A stretch of 64,000 bases of DNA from the NCBI GenBank assembly GCA_965198675.1, contig OZ240666.1, positions 2,852,001-2,916,000 of the forward strand, in the 5' to 3' direction. The notes beneath the pieces are model-generated. The model did not search any database. It had not been told where the DNA came from and saw only the letters and a program-made list of their open reading frames with translations. This document shows, piece by piece, positions 7,058 to 15,726 of the stretch. How positions within the stretch are numbered: the first letter of the stretch is position 1; the number at the start of each line of letters is the position of its first letter. Both the position numbers and the translations under genes were made by a program. Source of the stretch: Prochloron sp965198675. Its GTDB lineage: Bacteria; Cyanobacteriota; Cyanobacteriia; Cyanobacteriales; Prochloraceae.

Positions 7058-8824
7058 GTGGTTTCTTCAACTATCCTTCCCCCAAAAACATCCCCAGCTC
7101 CTATCCCTTCCCAACGCCAGACAGGGGCGTTTGCTCTGATTGACAGCTTAGTGCGTCACGGAGTAAAGCATATTTTCGGCTATCCCGGTGGCGCGATCCT
7201 GCCCATATATGATGAGATATATCGGGCGGAAGTTCGGGGAGATATTAAGCATATTCTCGTCCGCCACGAACAAGGAGCAGTTCATGCAGCAGACGGCTAT
7301 ACTCGCGCCACGGGTAAAGTAGGGGTGTGCTTTGCTACTTCTGGTCCCGGTGCGACGAACCTGGTAACAGGGATAGCAACGGCTCACATGGACTCTATTG
7401 CTATGGTGGTGGTTACAGGGCAGGTGCCTCTGGGGGCCATCGGCACCGATGCTTTCCAAGAAACGGATATCTTCGGTATTACCCTACCTATTGTGAAACA
7501 CTCCTATGTGGTAAGGGACGGCAAGGATATGGCCCGCATCGTTGCCGAAGCTTTCCACATCGCCAGTACGGGTCGTCCCGGACCGGTTTTAATCGATGTG
7601 CCCAAGGACGTGGCGTCAAAATTCGTGGACTATGTACCTGTGGAACCCGGTGCAGTGCATTTAACAGGCTATAAACCTAGCCTCAAGGGTGATACTAGGG
7701 GGATTGATGCTGCTTTGCACCTCATGGAGGAGGCAAAACAACCCCTACTGTACGTGGGGGGTGGGGCAATTTCTGCTAATGCTCATCTTCAAGTAAAGGA
7801 AGTAGCAGAAAGATTCCAAATACCTGTAACCACTACTCTCATGGGTTTAGGAGCGTTTGACGAAAACCATCCTCTCTCCGTGTCTATGCTGGGAATGCAT
7901 GGGACTGCTTATGCTAATTTCGCCGTCAGTGAGTGTGATTTGCTCATTGCTGTGGGTGCTCGATTTGATGACCGAGTAACAGGTAAGTTAGATGAATTTG
8001 CCTCCCGCGCTAAGGTAATTCACATCGACATCGATCCCGCAGAAGTGGGGAAAAACCGCGCCCCCGAGGTGGGTATTGTGGGGGATGTACGACAGGTATT
8101 GGAGCAGATGCTGCATCGGGCGCGAGAATCTGGGTTTCCTTCTGATGTTAAGCAGACAGCTCAGTGGCTGTCCTGCATTAATGGCTGGCGCAAAGAGTAT
8201 CCTTTAATGGTACCGCACCATGAGGATAGTTTGTCTCCCCAAGAGGTTATTGTAGAGATAGGGCGTCAGGCTCCTCATGCTTATTATACTACCGATGTGG
8301 GTCAACATCAAATGTGGGCAGCTCAGTTCCTGAAAAATGGTCCCCGTCGCTGGATTTCCAGTTCTGGTTTGGGAACTATGGGTTACGGGGTTCCCGCTGC
8401 TATGGGGGTAAAGGTAGCATTACCCGATGAAGAGGTTATCTGTATCAGCGGAGATGGCAGTTTCCAGATGAATTTGCAGGAATTGGGAACTTTAGCTCAA
8501 TACAAAATTAACGTAAAGACGGTTATTATTAATAATGGCTGGCAGGGCATGGTGCGCCAATGGCAGCAAACTTTCTACGGTGAGCGTTATGTGGCTTCCA
8601 ATTTAGAATTGGGCATGCCTGATTTTGAGTTGTTAGCCCAAGCTTACGGTATCAAAGGGATAGTTATTAAGGAGCGGGCACAATTATCGGATGGTATTGC
8701 TGAAATGTTAGCCCATGATGGTCCAGTGTTGATGGATGTACGGGTGAAGAAGGACGAAAACTGTTACCCCATGATGGCTCCTGGTAGAAGTAATGACCAA
8801 ATGCTGGGACTGCCACAAAAATGA
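7058..8824 (+). CDS. ilvB: Acetolactate synthase large subunit IlvB
   Basis: This 588-residue ThDP-dependent enzyme condenses pyruvate (or pyruvate plus 2-oxobutyrate) in branched-chain amino acid synthesis. In order it shows the N-terminal Pyr domain with GYPGGAILPIYDE and the catalytic-glutamate segment RHEQGAVHAADGYTRATG. The FAD-proximal central domain follows (RFDDRVTGK). The ThDP-binding motif is GDGSFQMNLQEL, with NNGWQGMVRQWQ after it. Length matches bacterial large subunits. The chosen start is GTG at 7058; heptamer repeats occupy the usual leader just upstream. The small regulatory subunit gene is not adjacent, as is common in cyanobacteria. Confidence 0.96.
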   Translation: MVSSTILPPKTSPAPIPSQRQTGAFALIDSLVRHGVKHIFGYPGGAILPIYDEIYRAEVRGDIKHILVRHEQGAVHAADGYTRATGKVGVCFATSGPGATNLVTGIATAHMDSIAMVVVTGQVPLGAIGTDAFQETDIFGITLPIVKHSYVVRDGKDMARIVAEAFHIASTGRPGPVLIDVPKDVASKFVDYVPVEPGAVHLTGYKPSLKGDTRGIDAALHLMEEAKQPLLYVGGGAISANAHLQVKEVAERFQIPVTTTLMGLGAFDENHPLSVSMLGMHGTAYANFAVSECDLLIAVGARFDDRVTGKLDEFASRAKVIHIDIDPAEVGKNRAPEVGIVGDVRQVLEQMLHRARESGFPSDVKQTAQWLSCINGWRKEYPLMVPHHEDSLSPQEVIVEIGRQAPHAYYTTDVGQHQMWAAQFLKNGPRRWISSSGLGTMGYGVPAAMGVKVALPDEEVICISGDGSFQMNLQELGTLAQYKINVKTVIINNGWQGMVRQWQQTFYGERYVASNLELGMPDFELLAQAYGIKGIVIKERAQLSDGIAEMLAHDGPVLMDVRVKKDENCYPMMAPGRSNDQMLGLPQK

Positions 8825-8831
8825 TTGGCTC

Positions 8832-8856
8832 CGTAGGGTGGGCATTGCCCACCTTC
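8832..8856. repeat. Dispersed palindrome GTAGGGTGGGCATTGCCCACC
   Basis: This is one of about ten copies of a 20-22 bp palindrome. Others lie near 5669, 5983, 15630, 34143, 47594, 48010, 55326, 55602 and 58735. It sits just after the ilvB stop. The hairpin could act as a weak transcript terminator or stabiliser, but it occurs in many contexts and is best seen as a REP-like element. Confidence 0.85.
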
Positions 8857-8991
8857 CTTATACCTGTAATTGATGCAATTAAGGTATAGCGCTACGGGGA
8901 GGAAGGAGTAAAACAGTTGCTGATTTTTTATTATTGGCAACCGGATGTGATCTAACCCATTATTAAGCATGAGGATTCATTTTTTTAAACC

Positions 8992-9111
8992 ATGCGGGTT
9001 ATTAGTCGCAGAACTTTGCGAGAATTTTGGGAAAAGCACTCGACAGCTAGAAACAGCTTATTATTATGGTATGATACAATCAGTAAATCTTCCATTCATA
9101 ACTTTCCCTGA
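8992..9111 (+). pseudogene. HigB-type toxin remnant (N-terminal 39 codons)
   Basis: A 39-residue frame starting MRVISRRTLREFWEKHSTAR and continuing LLLWYDTISK matches the N-terminal third of HigB/RelE-superfamily mRNA interferases. These normally run to ~95-100 residues. The C-terminal catalytic part is absent and no HigA partner follows. The fragment lies between ilvB and the convergent retropepsin-like gene. Confidence 0.7.
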
Positions 9112-9129
9112 TTAGGTAAATTCATTTGG

Positions 9130-9747
9130 TCAATTATCTGAACGCCAGGTAAAAATAATTTCCTCGTCAGCCTGCCTAAATTCAATGTTGAATTGGTCAA
9201 ATACCACCTCTCTGCCCAAAATTATTTCTTCACATTCATCTGTTTGCACCCAAGCCACTGGAACAGTTAGGGTATGGGAATCTAATGTCATTTCTACGTT
9301 TCTTAAGAGGTAATTAATACTTCCTCCTATTCCTTCAGCTTTGCTTGTCACTTCCCCAGGAGCTTGAGTATAACCCAAGTTAATACCTAATTGTTTGGTT
9401 ATTAAACTAAAATCAGTTCCGGAATCAACTAGCATTTTAACCTGAAGAGGACAAGATTGATTGAATTTGAGACTAACATCATATTTAGGTTGCCACTCGT
9501 GAGACTTTACCGTGTTGAACCTAATTGTTCTAAATTTAATCGGCTCACAAAATTCATTCTCAAAGATGCGATCGATGATATATTCCGATGGATCCAGGTG
9601 GATACTTTCCCTTAATTGCCGATATTGGCGATTGTGGGCTATAATACCATCTTTAGAAAAAGCAATCCACTCCCCCCGATATTTTTTTAATTCCTTTTTA
9701 TTATCTGAATACCATTCATTTGGTGTTTGGTATAGTTTACTCATCAA
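9130..9747 (-). CDS. Retropepsin-like aspartic protease with N-terminal DUF5678-like segment
   Basis: This 205-residue protein begins with a short domain resembling DUF5678 (YRGEWIAFSKDGIIAHNRQY, residues ~24-43). The second half has the single-chain retropepsin pattern: catalytic LVDSGTDFSLI near residue 108, a flap-like EGIGGSINY and a late IILGREVVFDQF segment. The single DSG motif implies a homodimer. A cyanobacterial retropepsin-like protein of this kind probably acts as a small cytosolic peptidase; its substrate is unknown. A second possible methionine start lies one codon downstream. No operon partner is visible. Confidence 0.75.
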   Translation of the reverse strand: MMSKLYQTPNEWYSDNKKELKKYRGEWIAFSKDGIIAHNRQYRQLRESIHLDPSEYIIDRIFENEFCEPIKFRTIRFNTVKSHEWQPKYDVSLKFNQSCPLQVKMLVDSGTDFSLITKQLGINLGYTQAPGEVTSKAEGIGGSINYLLRNVEMTLDSHTLTVPVAWVQTDECEEIILGREVVFDQFNIEFRQADEEIIFTWRSDN

Positions 9748-9883
9748 CTACCTCTCTCTCTAATCCTAGTATACAAGATATTTGAATGACTTAGTGATAT
9801 TTTAACATAATTTAACAATTGGATAATTTATCCTTCAATGATTTTATTAGGTTTCGTGCCTCAACCCAACCTACACTCCTCTC

Positions 9884-9911
9884 TGAGCCTCTGTGCCTCT
9901 GCGTGAAACAA
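9884..9911. repeat. CTCTGNGCCTCTGNG repeat
   Basis: This copy of a dispersed CGCAGAG/CTCTGCG-rich repeat (..CTCTGTGCCTCTGCGTGAAAC) lies immediately after the ppx stop codon. Related copies are at 11552-11580, 38345-38515, 41800-41895, 47880-47930, 49670-49710, 59826-59860 and 61540-61575. Confidence 0.75.
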
Positions 9912-9915
9912 AACC

Positions 9916-11508
9916 CTATATGGCTAAACTAACAAATACCTCAACCCCATACACAATTTCAAATACTTCTTTTTTATAATCCAAACTCCACAATTCCAAA
10001 GCGCAATCATCATCAGATATCCTGGGGATTAAATGCAAATGCAATACCCTCTTCTTTGAATTATAATCACATTGTACCGAAGAGATCGCCCCAATTTGCC
10101 GCCGATCCAAAGCAACAGCCAAACGTAAAATAGCACTCAACTCCTCCACCATTTGGCGCTGCTTGGGGGGCAAGTTATTATAGGCTGAGTGCTTTTTCTT
10201 CGGCTTGCTCTTACGATGATAGCGAGCAATATTGGCAATAGTTTCCAACTCTATCTCTGTAAAGCCCAACAACTCCCCATAGCGAATCAAATAATAAGAA
10301 TGCTTATGGTGGGCCTCGTGACTGATATAGATACCGCAGTTATGCAAAATCGCCCCCACCCAGAGCAGTTGTCGTTCTTCAGACCCCCAGTCATGGAGAC
10401 CCACGGTTTGGTCAAAGATACTGAGAGCAAAATCAGCCACCCTCTCACCATAATCCAGATCCACTCCATATTTGTCTGCTATTTTCATCACGCTGCGCTT
10501 TCTAATTTCGCTTTGGTAGCGCAAGTGGCTGGAAATTAAGCCCCGGTTTAGCATCCAGTCTACAATTATTCCTTCCCGCAACGCCCGCTCACAGATGATG
10601 ATTGCATCACACCCCAACATTTCCATTGCGATCTGCAAAATCACCGCCCCAGCTAGAATGATTTCTCCTCGTCTCTGGGATACCCCCGGAATGGCAACCC
10701 GCTGGCGACAATTCATAGCAGCCAACTTCTTAACTATTCCCTTAATGTCTCCATAGCTCATGGAATAGCCATTGAGAGGGTTGGGTTGAGTATTTAACTT
10801 CTCCAGAGCGTGAATAATAGCTAAAGTCTCAATGGTACCCGAAGTCCCCACCAAACGAGGTAGTTCCCCCCTTTTTAGGTTACCCTGCAACTCCTCAACT
10901 GGACGTTCTAACATCCCCCTAATGTAAGCCTGAAGAGACTGTAACTCTTTCTGACTCACGGGATCCGTAGTGATAAATTCCCGGGTCAAGCGCACTGCCC
11001 CCACCTTAGTACTGCTCAAGAAACGGGCGTCCATAGTGTCTGCGAGAATCAATTCTGTGGAACCACCCCCAATATCGATAATAATATGGGGTTGGTTATA
11101 GAAGTCCATACAGGAAAGAACCCCCAGATAGATCCGGCGGGCTTCTTCTTGACCAGAGATGAGATTCACAACCAAGCCCAATTTATCATAGATCCGATCT
11201 AAGAATGCCTGTCCGTTGTAGCTCTCTCGGGTAGCGGAGGTAGCCACAGCAATAATATGTTCTGCATTGAAACTGACAGCTAGATCCTGACACCGTTGTA
11301 GGGCTGCTAGAGACCTTGACCTAGCCTCTTCTGTAAGATTCCCCGTAATGGGATCCCGATCCCCCAACCGCACCGTATCCTTCTGGCGGGCAATAATAGT
11401 AAAAGCAGCTCGGGACTTGTTAATGCGCACCACCACCATATGGATCGAGTTGGTACCCATATCAATGGCAGCGAGAATGCAGTCTTTAGAATCAACCATA
11501 TTTTTCAA
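9916..11508 (-). CDS. ppx: Ppx/GppA phosphatase (exopolyphosphatase)
   Basis: This 530-residue enzyme hydrolyses terminal phosphates of polyphosphate and possibly pppGpp. The actin-like N-terminal half shows the phosphate loop AAIDMGTNSIHMVVVRI, then DIGGGSTELILAD and VGTSGTIETLAI. The C-terminal half carries an HD-like helical domain (ILHNCGIYISHEAHHKHSYYL, IARYHRKS). Both are in the order seen in long-form Ppx. The start could be the first ATG (11508) or the ATG at 11499 three codons on (MVDSKD). It is divergently arranged with ubiA, separated by ~65 bases that include a CTCTGCG repeat, an arrangement common in cyanobacteria. Confidence 0.93.
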   Translation of the reverse strand: MKNMVDSKDCILAAIDMGTNSIHMVVVRINKSRAAFTIIARQKDTVRLGDRDPITGNLTEEARSRSLAALQRCQDLAVSFNAEHIIAVATSATRESYNGQAFLDRIYDKLGLVVNLISGQEEARRIYLGVLSCMDFYNQPHIIIDIGGGSTELILADTMDARFLSSTKVGAVRLTREFITTDPVSQKELQSLQAYIRGMLERPVEELQGNLKRGELPRLVGTSGTIETLAIIHALEKLNTQPNPLNGYSMSYGDIKGIVKKLAAMNCRQRVAIPGVSQRRGEIILAGAVILQIAMEMLGCDAIIICERALREGIIVDWMLNRGLISSHLRYQSEIRKRSVMKIADKYGVDLDYGERVADFALSIFDQTVGLHDWGSEERQLLWVGAILHNCGIYISHEAHHKHSYYLIRYGELLGFTEIELETIANIARYHRKSKPKKKHSAYNNLPPKQRQMVEELSAILRLAVALDRRQIGAISSVQCDYNSKKRVLHLHLIPRISDDDCALELWSLDYKKEVFEIVYGVEVFVSLAI

Positions 11509-11573
11509 TTAAAGGAACGGAGATAGGGGCACAACAATGCTAACATTGTACCTCCGCGCCTCTGCGCCTCTGT

Positions 11574-12443
11574 GTGAAACTAAAAATGAAACCAACTTGG
11601 CTTACCGTCATTAAACTGCTGCGCTGGGATAAACCCGCAGGAAGACTAATCCTCATGATTCCAGCTTTGTGGGCAGTATTTCTAGCGGCATTTGGCACAC
11701 CCCCATTACCCTTAGTGGTGGTGATTATTTTAGGCAGTTTAGCAACCAGTGCCGCTGGCTGCGTCATTAACGACCTCTGGGACAGGGACATAGATCCCCT
11801 TGTAGAAAGAACCAGCGATCGCCCTCTTGCCTCCCGGGCACTTTCAGTTAAACTAGCCCTAGGGATAGCCTTCATTGCCCTAGCTTGCGCTGCCATAGCA
11901 GCTTTCTATCTCAACCCCCTCAGTTTTTCTTTGTGCGTCGCCGCAGTTCCCGTAATTATTTGCTATCCCGTCGCCAAGCGCTTCTTTCCCGTTCCCCAAC
12001 TGGTGCTTTCTATAGCTTGGGGTTTTGCCGTTCTCATCTCATGGAGTGCAGTAACCGGGAACTTAGCCGGGGAAACTTGGCTCCTCTGGGGGGCTACCGT
12101 ACTCTGGACTTTAGGATTTGATACGGTTTATGCTATGAGCGATCGGGAAGATGACCTCAAAATAGGGGTTAATTCCAGCGCTATCTTCTTCGGTAAATAT
12201 GCAGCAAATGCAGTAGGGGTCTTTTTTGGCGCTACAGCAGCCATGCTTGCTTATTTGGGGGTCTTTAGGGAGTTACACCCTGGATTTTGGCTGGCTTGGA
12301 GTATAACAGTTATAGGTTGGTTTTGGCAATATACTCGTCTGCGTCAGCAAGAGATTCTCAAATCAGTTTACGGTGCTATTTTCCGCGAGAACGTTTGGCT
12401 GGGATTTATTTTACTAGCAGGAATGATTGGCGGTTCTTTGTAG
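11574..12443 (+). CDS. ubiA: 4-hydroxybenzoate polyprenyltransferase (UbiA family)
   Basis: This 289-residue integral membrane protein has about eight hydrophobic helices. The first aspartate-rich motif is NDLWDRDID (residues ~64-72). The second is SDREDDLKIG (about residue 186). Both are typical of UbiA-type prenyltransferases that bind polyprenyl diphosphate through magnesium. In cyanobacteria this enzyme prenylates 4-hydroxybenzoate on the path to plastoquinone. The upstream ATG at 11574 lies at the end of a CTCTGTG repeat. The ATG at 11586 (MKPTWLTVIKLLRWDKP) is an equally plausible start and fits the conserved family N-terminus better. Confidence 0.92.
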   Translation: MKLKMKPTWLTVIKLLRWDKPAGRLILMIPALWAVFLAAFGTPPLPLVVVIILGSLATSAAGCVINDLWDRDIDPLVERTSDRPLASRALSVKLALGIAFIALACAAIAAFYLNPLSFSLCVAAVPVIICYPVAKRFFPVPQLVLSIAWGFAVLISWSAVTGNLAGETWLLWGATVLWTLGFDTVYAMSDREDDLKIGVNSSAIFFGKYAANAVGVFFGATAAMLAYLGVFRELHPGFWLAWSITVIGWFWQYTRLRQQEILKSVYGAIFRENVWLGFILLAGMIGGSL

Positions 12444-12561
12444 GGTAATAGCACTGTAGGTTGGGTTGAGGAACGAAACCCAACATTGGCAATGCTTCTG
12501 GTTACTTTGTTCTTCCAGAAGTGTCACGACACACCTACTTATTTATCATTAAAATACTAAA

Positions 12562-13332
12562 ATGATTGCCCAGACTATTCAATCCAATCCCTCTCCGGTT
12601 AAGAATCAATCTTTGCCTACAATGTACGATTTACCTAGTGAATATGTAGGAGAACCTGCTTTGCCCGATGAATTCCACGCTTGGCAATCCATGTTGCTAA
12701 TGTTAACCTTTCTCCCTCCCAACTGGAACCGGGAGATGGTTTTCAGCGCCATGGATCTCTATCTTTACTATGATGTGAATCATCGCCTTTGGTATAAACG
12801 CCCTGACTGGTTTGGCGTTGTGGGGGTACCTAGATTCTATGAAGAGCGAGACCTGCGTTTGAGCTATGTCATTTGGCAAGAAAAAATCAGTCCCTTTGTG
12901 GTGGTAGAACTATTGTCTCCCGGTACAGAAAAAGAAGATTTAGGTAAGACAGAGAGGAAACAGGAAAAACCTCCAACTAAATGGGAAGTCTACGAACAGA
13001 TTCTGAAAGTTCCCTACTATGTGGTTTTTAGTCGTTATACTGGGCAAATTCAGGCTTTTCACCTCATTAATAATCGCTACCAACCAGCGACCTTAACCCA
13101 AGGACGTTTACAAATTCCCGAATTGGAATTAAGTTTGGGCTTATGGGAAGGTAGCTATTGCGAGATCGAGAGACTGTGGTTGCGATGGCTGAATCTTGAC
13201 GGTACTTGTATTCCTATTCCTAGTGAGGAAGTTGCTGACGCTAAAAGGAGTGCTGCTGACGCTAAACAGGAAGCGGAACGACTTAAGGCTTTACTGCGAG
13301 ACATGGGAGTAGATCCAGATAAGTTAGATTGA
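12562..13332 (+). CDS. Uma2-family (DUF820) putative restriction-endonuclease-fold protein
   Basis: This 256-residue member of the Uma2/DUF820 group, abundant in cyanobacteria, has a PD-(D/E)XK-like fold. Diagnostic segments are LPTMYDLPSE near the start, LYYDVNHRLWYKRPDWFGVVG and VVVELLSPGTEKEDLGK. KWEVYEQILKVPYYVVF also matches. A short C-terminal coiled-coil (DAKRSAADAKQEAERLKALLRDMG) is common in the family. The biological role is unproven. It is a diverged paralog of the three tandem copies at 52-55 kb. Confidence 0.85.
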   Translation: MIAQTIQSNPSPVKNQSLPTMYDLPSEYVGEPALPDEFHAWQSMLLMLTFLPPNWNREMVFSAMDLYLYYDVNHRLWYKRPDWFGVVGVPRFYEERDLRLSYVIWQEKISPFVVVELLSPGTEKEDLGKTERKQEKPPTKWEVYEQILKVPYYVVFSRYTGQIQAFHLINNRYQPATLTQGRLQIPELELSLGLWEGSYCEIERLWLRWLNLDGTCIPIPSEEVADAKRSAADAKQEAERLKALLRDMGVDPDKLD

Positions 13333-13371
13333 TTACTTCCTGCACGGGCGGGCGCCATCATCGATTTTAAC

Positions 13372-14712
13372 ATGCTAAATGTTTTCTTCGCCTTTATCCT
13401 CATCGGTATTTTACTCCTGGTTGCTAAGTTTATCAAACAGCAAGTCAAACTATTACAAGACTTATATATCCCGGAATCAATTATTGCAGGAACCCTAGCT
13501 TTGTTCCTCGGTAGGGAAGTATTAGGAGCAGGAGTAGCACCAGACTCTTACTTAGCTGGAGGCTTATTTCCCGAGACGGTGAATAATATCTGGCAACAAA
13601 CTCCTGGGGTCTTCATTAATATAGTCTTCGCTGCTTTATTCCTGGGTCAAACTATTCCCCACCCTCGAGATATCTGGGGCAAAACAGCCCCACAAATAGC
13701 ATTTAGTTATTGTCTTGCCTGGGGACAATATGTAGTGGGTATCTTGCTTACTATGTTAGTTTTGGTTCCTTTTTTTCATTTGGACCCAGTAGGTGCAACA
13801 TTGATTGAAATTGCCTTTGAAGGGGGACACGGAACTGCTGCGGGTATGGCTGACACCTTGAGGAAGTTGAACTTTCCTGAAGGAGGAGACTTAAGTCTGG
13901 GTTTGGCTACAGTAGGCATTATCTCCGGTATAGTTATCGGTACTATTTTAGCTAACTGGGGACGTGGTCAGGGATATTTGGCAATAGAAGGGGAAAAGGG
14001 GTTCGGGGGAGAGGAGGAGGAAGGGGAGGTGTTGTTGGTGGATCCTCTTTCTTTAAACTTTGGTTTGACTGGTTTAGCAGTGGCGATCGCCTGGTTAATG
14101 TTACAAGGTTTAGCTTGGCTTGAAGCCCTCACTTGGGGGAGAATAGGTTTAGAGTTAGTAGAAGCTATTCCCCTGTTTCCTTTCGCTTTAATTGGAGGAA
14201 TTATAGTTCAACTGTTTTTCTCCCGTTTTGGTTGGGAAAACCTAGTCAGTCGTGAGTTCCAGGAGCGTATTGCTGGGATAGCTTTAGATGTAGTAGTAGT
14301 AACAGCCATCGCCTCTATTAATTTAACCCTCTTGGGTTCTAATTTAGTACCTTTTCTCCTCCTATCTGTCACGGGAATTGTTTGGAATGTGTTCGCTTTT
14401 CTTTATTTAGCGCCCCGTCTCTTACCTAATTATTGGTTTCCCCGAGGTATGGCGGATTTGGGACAGTCTATGGGGGTGACAGCCACAGGTATTTTGTTGC
14501 TACGCATGGTAGATCCAGATAACCGTACCGGAGCATTTGAGAGTTTTGCCTACAAGCAATTATTTTTTGAACCTATTATGGGAGGAGGTTTGTTTACGGC
14601 GATCGCTCCTACTCTCATTTATCAGTTCGGGTTGTGGGTAGTTTTGTTACTCACGGTGGCATTGTTTGCTTTCTCGCTCATTTTTGGTATGATTAATTAT
14701 AACCGCAGATAA
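13372..14712 (+). CDS. GltS-type sodium/glutamate symporter-like membrane protein
   Basis: This 446-residue polytopic protein has two inverted sets of membrane helices. The family-diagnostic IAFEGGHGTAAGMADTL segment lies near residue 148. A second conserved region, MADLGQSMGVTATGILLLRM, lies near residue 362. Both match the ESS/GltS glutamate:Na+ symporter family. The central cytoplasmic loop is acidic (EGEKGFGGEEEEGE). The likely function is sodium-driven uptake of glutamate or a related anion. It begins 40 bases after the Uma2 gene. Confidence 0.82.
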   Translation: MLNVFFAFILIGILLLVAKFIKQQVKLLQDLYIPESIIAGTLALFLGREVLGAGVAPDSYLAGGLFPETVNNIWQQTPGVFINIVFAALFLGQTIPHPRDIWGKTAPQIAFSYCLAWGQYVVGILLTMLVLVPFFHLDPVGATLIEIAFEGGHGTAAGMADTLRKLNFPEGGDLSLGLATVGIISGIVIGTILANWGRGQGYLAIEGEKGFGGEEEEGEVLLVDPLSLNFGLTGLAVAIAWLMLQGLAWLEALTWGRIGLELVEAIPLFPFALIGGIIVQLFFSRFGWENLVSREFQERIAGIALDVVVVTAIASINLTLLGSNLVPFLLLSVTGIVWNVFAFLYLAPRLLPNYWFPRGMADLGQSMGVTATGILLLRMVDPDNRTGAFESFAYKQLFFEPIMGGGLFTAIAPTLIYQFGLWVVLLLTVALFAFSLIFGMINYNRR

Positions 14713-14840
14713 TTGCGAAGCAAAGCGCAAGCAAAGCGCAAGCAACCGCCCAAGGCGTCCCGCCTTTGGCGGGAGCAGATGAATAGTGGTAGAATGATAT
14801 TGGGGGGTCATTATTATAGAGTATAAGGCGAAAAATTAAC

Positions 14841-15629
14841 GTGTATGACAACGTTTGCAGATTTATCGCTGAACACTTTCAGCACGACTTTTCCAAATGG
14901 TTGCTGGGTGAGTCGGTCAGTTTAACTGAATTGAGTCCCACGGAGTTGTCCTTAGAACCAATTCGGGCTGACTCCATAATATTACAGCAGTCTAAGAATT
15001 TGATACTTCACACGGAGTTCCAAACCCGACCTTTGACAGAAATCCCTTTTCGCATGATTGATTATCGCATACGGGGATATCGGATTTTTCCCGATAAGGA
15101 AATGCGTCAGGTGGTGATTTATTTGAGGAAGACGAATTCCCCTTTGGTGCGACAAAATTATTTTCGCTTGAGTAAGACATTTCACGAGTTTGAGGTTATT
15201 CGACTGTGGGAAGAACCTACCACAACAGTGACCAGTGGACAGTAACCAGTGACCAGTTAAATATTTATCTGGAGGGTCTGAGTCTCCCACTAAAATAACA
15301 ACATCATGGTAACTGGTCACTGGTCACTGGTCACTGGTCACTGTTTGACAGCTGGACTAGTATTGAAGGAAAACGTGATTAAGAAAATTTTAAGGAGGGA
15401 TATCATGCGGGAATCCGTTATTTACCAGGAAATTCTCCAAGAAGGAAGACTGGAAGGAAAACAGGAAGGTTTGAAGCGGGGTATGGAGATAGGAGTGGAT
15501 CAAGGTATCCAGTTGGCTAAAAAGGAGTTTGCTTTGAACTTGTTGCGGGAAAAAATGACTCCGGAAGCGGTTGTCAGACTGACGGGTTTGTCTTTGAAGG
15601 AGGTACTAGTTTTACAAGGTAACCAGTGA
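14841..15629 (+). pseudogene. Rpn-type PD-(D/E)XK nuclease/transposase gene split by heptamer repeats
   Basis: The left part (GTG at 14841 to 15226) encodes the N-terminal nuclease core of the Rpn/YhgA-like family. Its segments are FAEHFQHDF-like, LTELSPTELSLEPIRADSI, LHTEFQTRP and PFRMIDYRIRGYR. The right part (about 15346-15629) encodes the expected C-terminus: LTAGLVLKENVIKKILRRD, MRESVIYQEILQEG and an EGKQEGLK-rich tail. Between them lie two heptamer clusters and a short unrelated segment, and the normal middle (~60 residues) is missing. The right ORF's first 13 residues are translated heptamers. The gene is therefore a two-piece remnant. Confidence 0.8.
15227..15345. repeat. Two heptamer clusters inside the Rpn gene
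   Basis: Cluster one (15227-15258, ACCAGTG orientation) and cluster two (15305-15343, GGTCACT orientation) are in opposite orientations. They flank a ~45-base unique segment and replace the middle of the interrupted gene. Confidence 0.85.
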
Positions 15630-15726
15630 GTAGGGTGGGCATCGCCCACCTTCACCCCGCCCGGGAATGAATTGCGGGCTATCTTTTTAAACCCCTTGAG
15701 GGTTGGGCAATTTTAAATATTGTATG

